DNA of 64,000 nucleotides from Berberis thunbergii (GCA_003290165.1 QNQO01009206.1:124001-188000); one strand, 5' to 3'; shown: positions 23,833-36,899, numbered from the stretch's first letter. The notes: a model not told the origin generated them from the sequence alone. Program-made: numbers and translations.

Positions 23833-26800
23833 CTCCCTCTTGTGACGTCCAAACGCGACGTTACTTTACGACGATGACGCATGCCATGTTGCCTCGTTAA
23901 AACCTTGCCAAGTAACAAAAATCCAGTGGGAAAAAATAACCTTGGTCAAAGGAAAAAGAGTACAACGTGTCATTTCCTTGAAGATGAAGTAAACGTTTCG
24001 AGAAAATCTTCGTTGCGCATCAAATCTCCCAGACACCAACAATCAAGGGAGATCAGACAATTTACGTAGTTCGATACTACGTACATGTTTCTCGAAAGTT
24101 GCTTTCGGTAAAGCTTTCGTGAAAATATCTTACACATTGTCATCAGATCTAACCTCTTTTACTTCAATCTTCAGGAGCATTTGTTGCTGCTGATTATAGA
24201 ATAACTTCGGCGATATATGCTTAATATTATCGCCTTTGATGTAACCTAGCTTCATTTGTTCAATGCAAACGACATTATCCTTGTAAATGCATGTAGATTC
24301 ATCTGTGGTTGACTTCAAATCACAAGTACTTCGAATATACCTAATTATGGATCTCAACCATACACATTCACGAATTGTTTCGTAAAGAGCTATAATCTCT
24401 GCATGATTTGAAGAAGTAGCAACAAGAGTCTGCATTGTCGACCTCCAAGATATTGTTGTGTTCTCCATGGTAAAGACAGAACCCATTTAGGAACGTCCTT
24501 TGTGCGGGTCAAAGAGATACCCGACATCAGCAAAACCTGTCAAGACATCACTTGGAGTCTGACCAAAGCGAGTGACAACACGTTTTCCGGTGTTGACGGT
24601 GGCTTGACCGACGACGGCCGACCAGCGGTGGGAGATGTGGCCATGCCGTCGTTTTTTGGGAATTTTTCGATTTCGTGAAGATCAACGTCCGATTTTGATC
24701 TCTCTGTAGGGATAAAACAAGCCCATATGAATCGTACCTCTTTGGTATCGAAATATGTCTTTAATGCCAGTCTAATGACGGCGTGTCGGCGCATAACTAA
24801 ATCGAGCCAACAAGTTCACAACGAATGTGATGTCCGGTCTCTTATATTGCGCTAAGTACAATAATGTGCCTATTGCACTTAGGTAGGGCATATCTGCCTC
24901 TAGTAATCCCTCGTTCTCCTCTTTAGGACGGAATGGATCTTTCTTCGGATCCAGACTCCGGACGATCATGGGAGTACTACAAGGCTTAGCTTTATCCTCA
25001 TTAAAGTGCCTTAACAATTTCTGAATATAGCCCGATTGGTTAATCATAATCCCATCGGCAATTCGAGGCAAAATTGTGTTTTCCCAAGATCCTTCATCTC
25101 GAATTCAGACTTCAAGTGCTCAACGATTTCCTTTAACTCCTCATCGACATAAATCGCAACAATAGCAAACCCGAAACTTATTCTCTTAATGAACACGCAT
25201 GGGCATAACTCATTGTTTATGTATCCCCTTTCAATCAAGTATTCACTTATTTTGCTATACCACATCCGTCCGGATTGTTTCAATCCGTAAAGTGAACATA
25301 TCAATATGATAGAAAACGTGCTCTGTGGTTTAAAGCTACTTGATTCGGGTAAACGAAGTCCATCCGGGACTTTCATGTATATCTCTATATCTAGATCCCT
25401 GTAAAGATATGCCGTTACCACATCCATAAGCTGCATATTTAGTTTTTCGGAAACTACCAAACTGACAAGGTAGCGGAACGTTATTACGTCCATTACGGGA
25501 GAATACGCCTCCTCGTAATCGATCCCAGGGTGTTGAGAAAAACCTTGCGCCACGAGACTAGTCACAATCTCGTTTTTCTCATTACGCTTTCTAACGAATA
25601 CCCATTTAAATCCGACAGGTTTTACACCTGGAGGGGTTGGCAGTACCTGCCCAAACACCTTCCGTTTCGTTAGGGAATCCAATTCAACCTGGCTCGCATC
25701 TTTCCATTTTGGCCAGTCAGCTCTACGTCGACACTCTTCAACGGAGCGGGGTTTGATATCATCGTAAGCTATGATTTCGTGCACAACCGAGTATGCAAAT
25801 ACATCATCAATGATGATCTCATTTTGATTCCATGTCCCATCTATGCATGCATAATTGATCGAGATTTTTCTATTCTCAAGAGTAGGTACCGACGTTGAAG
25901 CGTCCCCAACGATGACTCCTCTCGGACATATCCATAGTCCGGGATATTCTCATGGGATGGTTCGATCGAGATAGCGATGTCAGATGGATTGGTTTGTGTC
26001 GTATGCGTCTTCTTCCTAGGACGAGAATCCATCGAACCCAGTGGTCTACCGCGCTTTCTCGCGGGATCAGATGACTGGTTAGCCGCCAGGGTACCACGCG
26101 CACCGTTTTCGTCACGGGCGGCGGCGCTGTGCTCAACGTCTCTCGGGGCGGCGCTACGTCCTGTGGTGGGGACCCGTCAATCCTTGCAGGCATGTTTGCA
26201 GCAGGTATATGTGATCTCACCACTTTAGTGATATCAATGAAAGCGTTTGGCAACTTATTTGCTACGCTCTGAAGATCGAAAATTCATCGCACCTCACTCT
26301 CAGACTATGCGGTTCGGGGATCAAGATGAGACAAAGTGGGGACAGACTACGACAATTCTTGTCGTTCCTGTTGAACGTTAACGTTCTTATCTCCCCTTAA
26401 TGACGGGAAAACTGTCTCATCAAAGTGACAATCCGCAAATCGTGCGGTAAAGAGATCGTCTGTCAAGGGTTCCAAGTAGCGGATAATTGATGGTGTATCA
26501 TATCCCACATATATACCCATCATTCGTTGAGGCCCCATCTTGGTACGTTGTGGCGGCGTAATTGACACATAAACCGCGCACCCAAAAATGCGTTAGTACG
26601 AAAGATCCGGTTCGTACCCAATCACTAGCTTTGACGCAGAAAATGGTTGGGTGGCAACCAGCCTCAAACAGAGTAACATTGCTGCGTGCAAAATTGCATA
26701 GCCCCATGCGGATATAGGCAGTTTGGCGCTCATAACCAACGTCCGAGCAACCATCTCGACCTCTTGATGGTGGCTTTCGCGAGACCGTTTTGGGTGTGAA

Positions 26801-27210
26801 CATGGGGAACCGGATGTTCAATATCAATCCCAATGGACATGCAATAATCATCGAATGTTTTCAATGTAAATTCTCCGGCATTATAGAGTCGAATTGACTT
26901 AATAGGGTAATCCAGGTGGTGAGCCCTTAGCTGAATAATCTGAGTTAAGAGTTTAGCATATGCAGCATTTCGGGCGGACAGTAGCTTGACATGTCACCAG
27001 CGTGTCGACACATCAACCAACACCATAAAATATCTAAATAGTCTGCAAGTTGGTTGGATAGGTCCACAAATATCCCCTTGGATTCGCTGATAACGAATTT
27101 GAAACGAGATAGGAAACCTATGCCAATAAGGAATCTAAATCATACTCCATATCAAAGAAGATATTTTTTCTCGTTTGGACTAATCACACAATCCTAGTTT
27201 GACTGCAACA
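23606..27210 (-). mobile_element. Degenerate Ty1-Copia retrotransposon
   Basis: The intact LTR at 23606-23832 (227 bp) runs from TGTTGCAGT to ACTGCAACA and is the 3' LTR on the minus strand. The other LTR, about 27097-27210, keeps only its last ~115 bases. On the minus strand I see an RNase H remnant (24130-24486, with SSNHAEIIALYETIRE) and a reverse transcriptase (24772-25784, with DASQVELDSL, LMDVVTAYLY and CSLYGLKQSGRMWY). Integrase remnants lie at about 26347-26960. The catalytic YVDD box reads YVDE at a local deletion. Gag, protease and the start of integrase are gone. Frames are broken at several points, so the element cannot be autonomous. Confidence 0.85.
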
Positions 27211-27520
27211 ATTTTCTGATTATAGTGATCTTTCCATTTCTTGGAGTTTTTTTCACATAATCTTTGTGTTGCGCTTTGGTATGTTGTTGTTCCTGTTATG
27301 CAGCCCTTCGTAGACACAGTAAAATTGTCAAGACATTCATTAAACTGATGACAAAAGCAAAACAACTCAAACTTCGATTATGAGCAAGCAACTACTTCGA
27401 AGAGATGCATCCATGAGAGCGAGAGTACGAACTGCTTCGTACTTATCTCACCAGCAATGATAAAAAATAGTCTCCATGTCTATTACCATTACACACTGAT
27501 AGAACATTCCTATAACAAGC

Positions 27521-29906
27521 TTAGTAGGTGTAGCCCTTAACAAACATTCCTTTCTTTGACTCCTCGGTTTCACCCTCACCAGTGTATTTCCCAAGCTGAG
27601 CAAGAGAGTTACCCTTGGCTCGTGTGAGGAGAGCCTCCTGAGCTGCCTTTACATTCTCTGGTCTTCCTCCCCATGTCTTCAAGCAAGTGTTCTGGAGTGC
27701 TCTTGCATACGAGAACGATACGTGCCATGGGTTTGGAGATTGATTCATTGCATTCAGGTTCAGTGTTGCTTCTACCTCAGATTGTCCGCCTGACAAAAAC
27801 TACTCATCAAAAGTACAAACTAGAGTCAGCAATTCGGCGTACAACAAAAGATGGAGAAGAAGAGAGTTTGTATATAGTTCGACTTAAACTAGTAAACTTT
27901 TTAGTACACAGTGATGTGTTCCTCATGGAGGAGAAAAAAGAGAGGTATGCGCAATATTTACCATGATTCCAGGCACAGCTGGTGGGATTCTTCTCTTGAG
28001 AAGATTCAGAGTGTACTCAGAAACTTTTTCAGGTGAGGCCCGTTCCTTGCATTCAGCTCCTGGAGTCACCATGCTAGGCTTGAGGAGTATACCTTCAAAC
28101 ATGACATTGTTTTCTGCAAGGTAGAAGAAGACTTCAGCCCACACCTTCTGAGCAACTTCGAATGTTCTGTCAATTCCATGTTCGCCATCAAGCAGAATTT
28201 CTGGCTCGACAATTGGGACTAATCCATTGTCCTGAAAATCAAGCAGGTAAATTCAGTTTCAGAATTCGAGATTTATTTAGTTCACTTAAGAAGGTCTAAA
28301 TTGAAGGATGCATGCCAACTCTTAACAGGTATCAGATTTCTTACCTGAGAGATAGCAGCATAGCGAGCAAGACCCCAAGCTGCTTCCTTAACTGCTAGAG
28401 CAGACGGACCGTTGGGAATGCTGACAACTGTTCGCCTGTTTACCACAACCATTGTAAGAATCTGAACAAGAAACTGACAGTCTTAAATATTTGATATTGT
28501 GGAATTTTGAAATATTAAGTACCATTTGGCAAAACGGGCACCCTGCTGGTAGTAAGCAGTAGAGCGTGAAGCAAGGCCATCAAGACCTTGGCACCATGAC
28601 TCGTTGTTGGAACCAGCCAATGGCACTAGACCCTGTTGTACTCAAAACAGATCATGTATTACTACATAAACTCGTATTTCTGAATATATAAAAAACAACC
28701 AGCTGGCCTGATGTCTTACCTTGTCAACCTTGATACCAGGGACGATATTCTGCTCTGTAAGTACATCTACCATCTTCTTGCCGTTAGTGGTGGATTGGTA
28801 GAGTGTCTCTTCGAAGAGGATTGCACCAGAGATGTAGTTGCCAAGGCCAGGTGCACTGACAAGAAGTGTTCGGTAGGCTTGGCGGTTGGCCTCTGTGTTC
28901 TCTAGCCCAATTGAGGCCAGACGCTTGCCACAAGTTGCATTGGACTCATCCATGGCCAAGATTCCCCGGCCAGGAGATGCAACTGTTTTCTGCACACTCA
29001 AGAATTCACTGTAAGAGTACAGTCTAATTCCTTGTACAAATTCTACTTCAGTGCTTCCTGAAAATTTCCAACACGACTGTTACATACAGAATGTTCATTT
29101 TCATTCTTGTATTTGCAGGCCCAGTAGAGGAGCCAGATGAAACATGGGCAGAACCAATACTTTGGCAATTGAGAAGTTGATAATCACATATTTGCAGTTG
29201 AACAAAGAGTAAACGAACTTCTAAAAAAACAAGTTAGAAAAGAGGGGTACAGACTAACCTTTATTTTTAAACAACTACTATTAGACTTCCTATCATAGCA
29301 ACACAAACTTCTAATTGAAACTAAAGTAAAAACAGGCACCAGAGTACTGGGCGCCGGACAATCATGCATTTCTGTATGGGCTAGCTAGGCATTTCGAGTG
29401 CTTGTATGAACACTCAGTTCCTCGGTTATTTTTTTTTTACAGCAAGCAGGGGTTTTGAGGATCTCAAACCTTATATTAATAATAAAAAAGAGATATGAGA
29501 TCACAATCACTCATATACGTTCACTTGTTACATCATTAATAAAAACATAAAATTGCTTCACAACCCAGTTCAACGGTCTCTAAGTTGGGGAGTAATCTTG
29601 CAAAGTGGTCTGCAATAGAAGTAGTTGCTTGGTGCATCCACCATAACTTTACTTTTCACTTAGTTCCTCAGTTTTTAAGTCTTGAACACGATTTAAACAT
29701 AATGGGATAAGAGGATGAAGTACACATACCGCAGTTTTGACGAGTTCCTCAGCATATGCACCTGCACGGATAGTTAGACCTGAAGGAGCAACTCGGTTGC
29801 ACCGAACGACAGAGGTGGAAGGTTGGCGAAGAAGAGTTTGTCCCTTGAGGAACTCAGATTTCTCTAGGACCCCAGCAGAAGATTTGAGAAGAGATGCAGA
29901 TGCCAT
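27521..29906 (-). CDS. FBA: Fructose-bisphosphate aldolase, class I, chloroplastic
   Basis: Six exons on the minus strand: 29906-29730, 28989-28720, 28632-28523, 28435-28345, 28231-27962 and 27799-27521 (TAA at 27523-27521). They join in frame into 398 residues, the usual length of plastid isoforms. The first ~45 residues are Ser/Arg-rich, as in a transit peptide. Then come [33 protein letters not shown] and [20 protein letters not shown]. The Schiff-base lysine region is [11 protein letters not shown], followed by [19 protein letters not shown] and the C-terminal MFVKGYTY. The enzyme splits fructose-1,6-bisphosphate and joins triose phosphates in the Calvin cycle in the stroma. All catalytic segments look intact. 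Intron 1 carries a LINE fragment. Confidence 0.96.
29431..29650 (-). mobile_element. LINE 3' fragment in aldolase intron 1
   Basis: A T run at 29430-29438 is the minus-strand poly-A tail. The minus strand upstream of it encodes a typical C-terminal end of a plant LINE RNase H region ([20 protein letters not shown]). It is 5'-truncated, as expected of LINE insertions. Confidence 0.6.
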
Positions 29907-30018
29907 TGCTTCTTTGAGAGGTAGTAGAATCTCTCTTACTGGTTTCTTATCTCTTTAATAAAAAGCTCTCTCAACCTCTCCTTAGCTCATCACCCCATCT
30001 TCCCTTCACTTGCTGTTG

Positions 30019-30030
30019 TATTATATATAG
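30019..30030 (-). promoter_or_regulatory. TATA box of the aldolase gene
   Basis: CTATATATAATA on the minus strand, about 113 bases before the ATG at 29906. No other strong TATA motif lies closer. Confidence 0.6.
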
Positions 30031-30593
30031 TTCAGAGATGTTGTTTTTGAGGCTGAAATATATGAACCAATGAAAAAGAGACAAGTGGGTGTAGATTGCA
30101 GACATTGGTGTTGCAGAAGTAGTTTGTATGGAGGGAAGTCTCAAGTGTACCTGCCTTTTGAATACAAACAAGATTGATAATTGAAGGTGGTTCTATTCTA
30201 CTTGCCAAACCAGAAAAAATGGAAATATGGGATTGTGGTTTTCTTTCATCAAAATTTTCTAAAATAGAGAAAACTTTGTGAAATAAATAAAAATCAATGC
30301 ATACGAAACATAAAAGTTTCATGTTGATGTCATCTGAAATGACATCTTCAGCAACTGTCTGATCTCTCTCTACAATTGCAACAACCATAGTTGGTTTCAG
30401 TTCATAAAATGACGAGTTTGGATAATTTGCGGTAGAAGTGTAAAAAGTCCAAAACCTGATTAAAAAATGATTATAAAATCTGATTGTCTAGAATTGGAGT
30501 AAAATGATAGAGGATTCATTCCAATCTTAGATTATTACGCTTAAGAGTATACTATATCTCTGGATTGAATTAATATTAATTAACTTATCAAAT

Positions 30594-30773
30594 TTGGGAC
30601 AAAAAAATGACAAAAACATAATAACCTCATGTTTCATTTGATTGTATTTTAGTTTTTTTTTCAAAATTTTTTGTTAAGTGTGGCAATTTTATCACAGACA
30701 TAGAGTTCAAGTGTCCAGGTTGGCGTTAAAATGAAACATGAGGTTATTATGTTTCTGTCAAATTTTGCCCCAA
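30594..30773. mobile_element. MITE upstream of the aldolase gene
   Basis: Inverted repeats of about 46 bp. The left arm includes AACATAATAACCTCATGTTT and the right arm includes AAACATGAGGTTATTATGTT. The outer ends are TTGGGAC and GCCCCAA. It is about 180 bp long and lies some 700 bases upstream of the aldolase start. No coding capacity. Confidence 0.65.
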
Positions 30774-31379
30774 CTTTGTGGTTAAGATAATGGTGATTGT
30801 TGAATCAAGTGATTTGGTGAATGTCAATGCAGTGGTGGAGGATTTTTTGTTGGGACACCATCGGATGGGACCTCGATGACCAGATGTTTGCATGAATTTT
30901 CTTTCAACTCCAGCGACGGTAAGTACCCTACATGTTGCACTTTGGACAGGTCAGAGGTCTTTATGTATATGGACTGGTGTTCCATCTTAAGTGAAGAATT
31001 TTCTTTGGAATTTTCACTTCTCACAGAGGCTATATACACATAATGCTAGTATTTTTTATCTGCAGACAGCAATTTATTTTTATTTTTTTTAACTTTGCTA
31101 GGCAATCAGGATTTTGCTTTGCTAGGGAATCAAATTTTGTAATCAGACCAGTGATGTGTCACAATCTTGGAAAGTTTACAAGTATTCATTCTTGAGAGCT
31201 ATATACGTCACCCTGAATACAAAACCAAGTTTTGTAAAATCATGGTTACTAACTATTTATTTATTGTGTAATAGATCATAATCATTACTGATGATATATA
31301 TATATAAATAAAAAACACCAGCTTGGGGATATACAGGCATACAAATATCCAAGGAAATTAAACCACTAATACTTCCCAT

Positions 31380-32480
31380 GGGGAAACAACTTTAGGCAGA
31401 ACCTTGATTTATTAGCCATAAGAGAATCAATTCGGGGCATAATGAACCTTACCCAACAAAACCAGCCCAATCTTAAAATAAATGAAAAATGAGATCCTAT
31501 GAAAACAGTTATAGGACATGCTTACACCACAAAAACCAAGGCTCGACAGAGGAATATGAAGAACTGGGCATTTGCTAGATTTGCATCTTGGCAAACAGGG
31601 AGATCCCAATTAGTTTGGTATATCCCCCATCTGTGAAGCTCCCATAATGCCTCTGGATCTTGAAATAAATTTGCTTCACGTTGGAATTCCAACACCATTT
31701 CAGTTTTTATTTTGAGTGAAGCACCAAGCCATCCTCTAAAACTGTAAGGCATCAAGGTCTTCCCATAATTATTTCCAAGCGCAGTTTTAGCATCCAAGGA
31801 AAGTAAACGCACAAAATATCATTTGAAAACAAGAAGCTAGTAGCTGCCAAAATGCTTCTTGTCTCAACAGAATGGTTAGTACTTGGTTGGAACCAAAAAA
31901 GCCTGAATGCTGAAATTTAACACCCATTCTATTCACTGATGGAACGACCTCACCACCAGCTGCTTGATCATCTTTAAATGAACCATCCACGAATAGAGCT
32001 ACCCAACCTGCCGGAGGTATATTCCAATTAGTAACAAATGGACACTTTCTTTAAATTTCAGTAACACAGATAGAGAGCAATCTAGACCAGCCAACCTTTT
32101 GGAAACCTAAGTTTTGGAAGGAGAGATATCTGCTTCAACTCCCAAATCCATCTCTTTATAATGATAGAAACATAACAACACCGAGCACCAAGGAGACGCT
32201 CATTCCTTTTGTGCCAGATTTCCTACGTCGAAGGAATTGGAAACTTATGTCTTCTTGTGAGCCTTGGTCCAAGTTCTGCGAGTTTTTTTTATCAATGAAA
32301 AGCTGAACTCAACCCAATGGCTTTCTAATGACTTTCCTGAGTGTAGAGTATGATGAGAACTGATTTGAGGAGGTTCAAGGAACCCCAGGATGCTTGGGCA
32401 TTTGAGCTCTGATCAAAGATTTGGATAGTATCACAGCATGAACACGGGGAAATCTAAGAAAACGACTGTGGCTCTATAAT
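31380..32480 (-). mobile_element. LINE fragment, zinc-binding and RNase H region
   Basis: On the minus strand, broken frames read EIWHKRNERLLGARCC (about 32230-32180), the typical join between the LINE zinc-binding domain and RNase H. Then comes VDGSFKDDQAAGGEVV (31990-31950), which fits the first acidic residue of RNase H, and a decayed tail. There are frameshifts and no reverse transcriptase. The outer limits are estimates. Confidence 0.55.
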
Positions 32481-32560
32481 ATGACGGGCATTCTTCTTCA
32501 TGAGTACCTCTAGTATCAACTTCAGTGAAGATTCAAATTTCTTTTTAGTAATAATCTTAA

Positions 32561-35004
32561 TCACCAATAATTGCCACAAGAACATTCACCATCCTTGAAA
32601 TGATGAAACCGCTTCCCATCTCTCACAACAATCTCTCTGTCAACTACTTTTGACATAAACTTGAAAGCAGTATGACAATCGCCGCAGATTCTTAAGTTCT
32701 TAAGAACTCTTACTGTTGCTCCACGAGGCAGCTTTAGAAGCCCATATGCAACTGCCAACTTCTCACTGTGAGTCGACAGTCCATACTCTTTCTGCTCATA
32801 TCCCACATCATGCAAAGCATACTTGGTGTCAGGAAGATACCCCAATTTCCGCATCTTTAGCCCCACCTCCTCAAGAAAATCATACACCTCTTTCACTTCA
32901 GGGTGCTTGGTGTCACCCACCAAGAATACATGAACCTGGCTGGCTACCTCTATCCAGCTACAACCAGGCTCTTTCTTCACCCCTCTGTCTCTCATCAATT
33001 TCCGTACCTTAGCCACATCTTCCCATTTGCCCCTTGAGGCATATATATTGATAACAGGACATAGGTACCATCATGCTGTGGCATCAGCTCGAAGAGTTTT
33101 TCTGCAGCTTCAGCTCCTAAATCCATTTTCCCGTGAATCCGACAACCAGCAAGAAGTGCCTCCCAGACTGGTGCACCTGGCTCAAAAGGCATTTTTTCAA
33201 TTACATCTTTTGCCTCAGAGATTTTCCCAGCACGACAAAGCAAATCAATAAAACGAGCATAATGATCTTCGCCAGGATTTATACCATAAACCTTGCTCAT
33301 TGACTCAAAATACTCGCACCCTTGTTTTACTAGACCTGCATGGCTACAAGCAGAGAGAACTGTAAGGAAAGTTACACGGTCGGGTAATATATTCTCTGCT
33401 AACATCCGGTTGAAAAGATCAAGCGCTTGAGCTCCATGTCCATGCTGCCCTAGTGCGGCAATCATGGCATTCCATGATATAGAGTCTACGTAAGGCATCG
33501 ATACAAATATGTCATGGGCTGCCTCTACAACCCCACACCTTGCATACATTGTCACCAACGCATTCCCTGCGGAGAGGCTTGACTCAATCCCCAAGCGAAC
33601 AAGCTGAGCATGTAATTGTCTTCCATTCTCCAATGCTCCAAGCCCAGCGCAAGCAGCGATTGCACTTGCAAATGCATAATCACACGGTTCAAGGCCTTCC
33701 ACTCGAATTCTATTAAATAGTTTCATCCCTTCCTCTCCTAACCCATTTTGTGCAAATCCCGATATCATCACCGTCCATGTCAAAAGATTCCTCTCCGGCA
33801 TCTCATCAAACAATCTTTTTGCCTCCCCGGTTTGACCTACACTAACATATCCCGATAATATAGCATTCCATGAAACAAGATCTCTCTCCAACATCCTATC
33901 AAAAACCCGATGTGCTCGTTCTACTTCACCACATTTGGAGTACAATGTCACTAATGCATTATTCACGGGCAAAGCCAATCTAGTCATGGGCTTTATTTCT
34001 GTCCGCAAAATATATCCATGTACCTGCTTACCATGCCGCACCAATCCCCAATTTGCACAAGCACTAAGCACACTCGTATAAGTGAACTCATCAAGCTCAA
34101 TTCCCTCCGCATACATCCTCTTGAACAATTCTAATGCCTCGGAAATGTACCCATGATGCACATAACCTGAAATCATGGCATTCCATGCAACCTGCAACCT
34201 CTCTGTCATCCCAGAGAACAACTCATACGCAGAATCAAGATCATCATTCCTTACATACCCCGTGATCATTGTTGTCCACGTCAACTCATCTCTACCAGAC
34301 ATCCCATCAAATATTTTCCTAGCAAATCCCATCGACAATGCTGGCTCTGACACTGTCGCACATCTCACATAAAGTGATATAAGTGCATTCAACACCGAAG
34401 CCACCGACTCCACCCCAGACTTCACCACATTACAATGCAAATGATTACACTGCCTCACATCATCAACTATAAACGTCATAGCACTAAGAACACTACTAAA
34501 CGTAAACGTATCTGGCTTAAACCCATTCCACATCATCTCACTAAAAAGCTCGAAAGCTTTATAAGCCTCCCCATTATGAGAATAACCAGTAATCATGGCA
34601 TTATACGAAACAGTGTCCCGAACTCTAACGGAAGTTTTATCAAATATCTCCTGTGCTTGCTTAGTCTGCCCTGCATTCGAGTAAGCTGCAATGAGGGTTG
34701 TCCGGGCAACGATATCTTGGTGGGGCATTTCATCAAACAGGTGGCGTGCATAATTGAGGTTCCCGGATTTACAGTAGATGTCAATGAGACGATTGAGAAT
34801 GTGACCGCGTGGGTTAAATCCGGAGGTGATCATGTTGCAGTGGATGGTTTTGGCGAGGGAATGTGATGTAGGGGTTTGAGGACAGCAGTGTTGGAGTTGG
34901 GCTGCATAGCGGTTCGCGATTAACCTGACGTCGGGTTGGTGGAGGAGGTGGGATAGAAGAGAGGTGGATGTGGTAGTGGTGTTGGTGATGGTGGAGGGAT
35001 TCAT
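32561..35004 (-). CDS. PPR-DYW protein, At1g25360-like, with one frameshift
   Basis: An intronless minus-strand frame starts at 35004 (MNPSTITNTTTT) and carries a long series of PLS-type PPR motifs (for example DTVSYNAMITGYSHNGEAYK and DLVSWNAILSGYVSVGQTGE). Near 33048-33051 the frame shifts: one base appears to be missing just after the codons for YVLLS. From there the next frame continues through the E region (CSWIEV) and a DYW domain with the HSEK and CGDCH zinc/deaminase motifs. It ends GECSCGNYW, so the last triplet is NYW. Counted across the shift the protein is about 814 residues, close to At1g25360. Family members act in C-to-U RNA editing in mitochondria or plastids. The shift means a recent pseudogene or a sequencing error; everything else looks well conserved. 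Confidence 0.85.
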
Positions 35005-35210
35005 TGGAGTTTTGGTGACTGGAAGCCATTATGTTCGGATGGTGGAGGTGTTTAAGAGAAGGTGGAGACGATACCATGGAGAGAGAGAGAGGTGTTGTTG
35101 AAGGAGGGAGGGAGGGAACAATAGAACGATCAGTCGATTGGATGGACTCGATTGGGTTGAAACGTTTCAAGTGAGCCCACGGCAAAATTTAGGGGATCTC
35201 CGGTCTAGAT

Positions 35211-36566
35211 AGGAGTTGATATCTCATTTCGCGATCCTGATACTGATTCCGTCTTGGTATAATTTCATCCCCATTTTTTTCAGATCATTTTGAGATTGAT
35301 GAAACTCATCCTAATCTTTAGTGGGATGGAATCGGGATGAAGATTTCCAATCACGTCCCATCTCAAATTTATTTATTTAATATTTATTATTATTAATTTT
35401 ATAACTGAAAAAGAAGTCGACTTGATATAAAGTTTGGAATAATTATTTCAACAACAACAAAAAATAATAATAATTAAGAATCTCCTTTATTTTAAATGTG
35501 TTTTATTAAGTTGTGGACATTTATGGTGTGTTTGGTTGCATGAAATCATATGCCATGGGAATTCATGAGGGGACCACTACATTTTAGGCTAAATTGATAT
35601 ATCATTCCGCATCCACCATTTGATTTTGTGATCAATGGTGGGAGTGAAAGTCTCATGAACATGGGAATCACATGCCTTGGGGGCTAAGGAGTGAGATTCC
35701 CATGTTCATGAGACTTCCATTCCCACCATTGATCACAAAATCAAATGGTGGTCAAATGGTAAATGTGGAGTGATATATCAATTTAGCCTAAAATGTAGTG
35801 GTCCCCTAATGGATTCCCATGACATAGGATTCCATGCAACCAAACACACCCTTATATTTATGAAAGAATTATCACGACACTTCTCATCATACCCAAATGA
35901 AAAGCATGATTCGCTCCACTATTAGTTTCATCAGCCTAAAGTAAGGAAGCAATGGCGTCTAGTTGGATTGAGCCGAAATTTGAGTAAATATGTCAGGCAA
36001 TAGAAGGTCTGAGAATTTTCTGAGTGAAGAGTTCATTTAACATTGTGAATAAGAAAAAAAAATGATTGTAAAGATGGTAAAAAGAAAATATATCAAAATT
36101 TGAAATCAGTTACATTTCGAGTTGTTGATTCCTCATTAATATGCACATAAAGAAAAGCCCCCCTCCAATTATCTTGCATTATCAAACAATTGATAAGAGT
36201 AAGCATTTTGGTCAATAATGATACAATGTTGTCAAAGATAGTTTGTTTTTGTCTCATATAACTAAAATATGATGCCGCAATGTTGTATTCTTGTGATAAT
36301 AAAAGGAATTGTTATTTTTAATTTGGGTATTCGATAATAAATAAATTTGTATTCTTAATTTGAATATGTAGTCGTTTTGGAATAAAAAGTCCTACTTTAT
36401 TTTCTGATATAAAGTTTTAACAATTTTTATAATCTTTGAACCATGCTCATCCTGTCCCGACTCGAACTCATTTGGGATGGGACGAGGTCTATCCCATCCT
36501 TATCCCGTCTCGAAGTCAAAACAACGTGATGGGATCGGGTTGAGGTCCATCCCGCGCTCACCCTTA
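35211..36566. mobile_element. hAT-type MITE (GGGATGGGA family) split by a nested MITE
   Basis: Begins TAGGAGTTGATATCTCATTT followed by the family's CGCGATCC block, and ends CCCGCGCTCACCCTTA. The GGGATGGGA-type ends and the AATATTTATTATTATTAATT interior match the other copies. The flanking 8-mers agree only weakly, so the outer limits are approximate. A Tourist-like MITE sits inside at 35524-35851. Confidence 0.6.
35524..35851. mobile_element. Tourist-like (PIF/Harbinger) MITE
   Basis: 328 bp, almost entirely palindromic. The left end is TGGTGTGTTTGGTTGCATG, the right end CATGCAACCAAACACACCC, and TTA stands on both sides (35521-35523 and 35852-35854). Inner arms also match, for example CATGAACATGGGAATCAC with GATTCCCATGTTCATGAG. 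No transposase. Confidence 0.88.
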
Positions 36567-36839
36567 CCTCCAGATGCAAATGCCTTAGTAAGGGTAAACC
36601 TGGACATTTCAAACTAGGAAACAGATCAGGTTGATACGGTTCAATTTTCTATTGTTAATTTAATTTTTGGTCCTAAAAACCAGACCGGACTATAAATTTC
36701 CGATTCGATCCTCGATTTTAATTTTCAAACCCATGATTAACTAGCCCGTCCAAGGTTTTTAAAATAAAAAACTAATTATTTCAATTATTGGATTTCAAAA
36801 TTTTCAATTCATTCACTCTGCAACTCCTCCTTGTCACTG

Positions 36840-36867
36840 TGTGAGACCCTAAGTGTGTGGACCTGAG

Positions 36868-36899
<32 letters not shown>

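Noticed and set aside
26498..26851. A host gene on the minus strand
   Set aside because: The frame overlaps Copia integrase remnants, with broken but recognisable motifs. It is part of the 23.6-27.2 kb element.
27180..27365. An extra terminal exon of the S28 gene after the Copia element
   Set aside because: The S28 reading frame ends at 23132 with family-like length. No splice-supported continuation is visible.
34435..34866. A 143-codon plus-strand frame
   Set aside because: Shadow of the PPR-DYW coding sequence.
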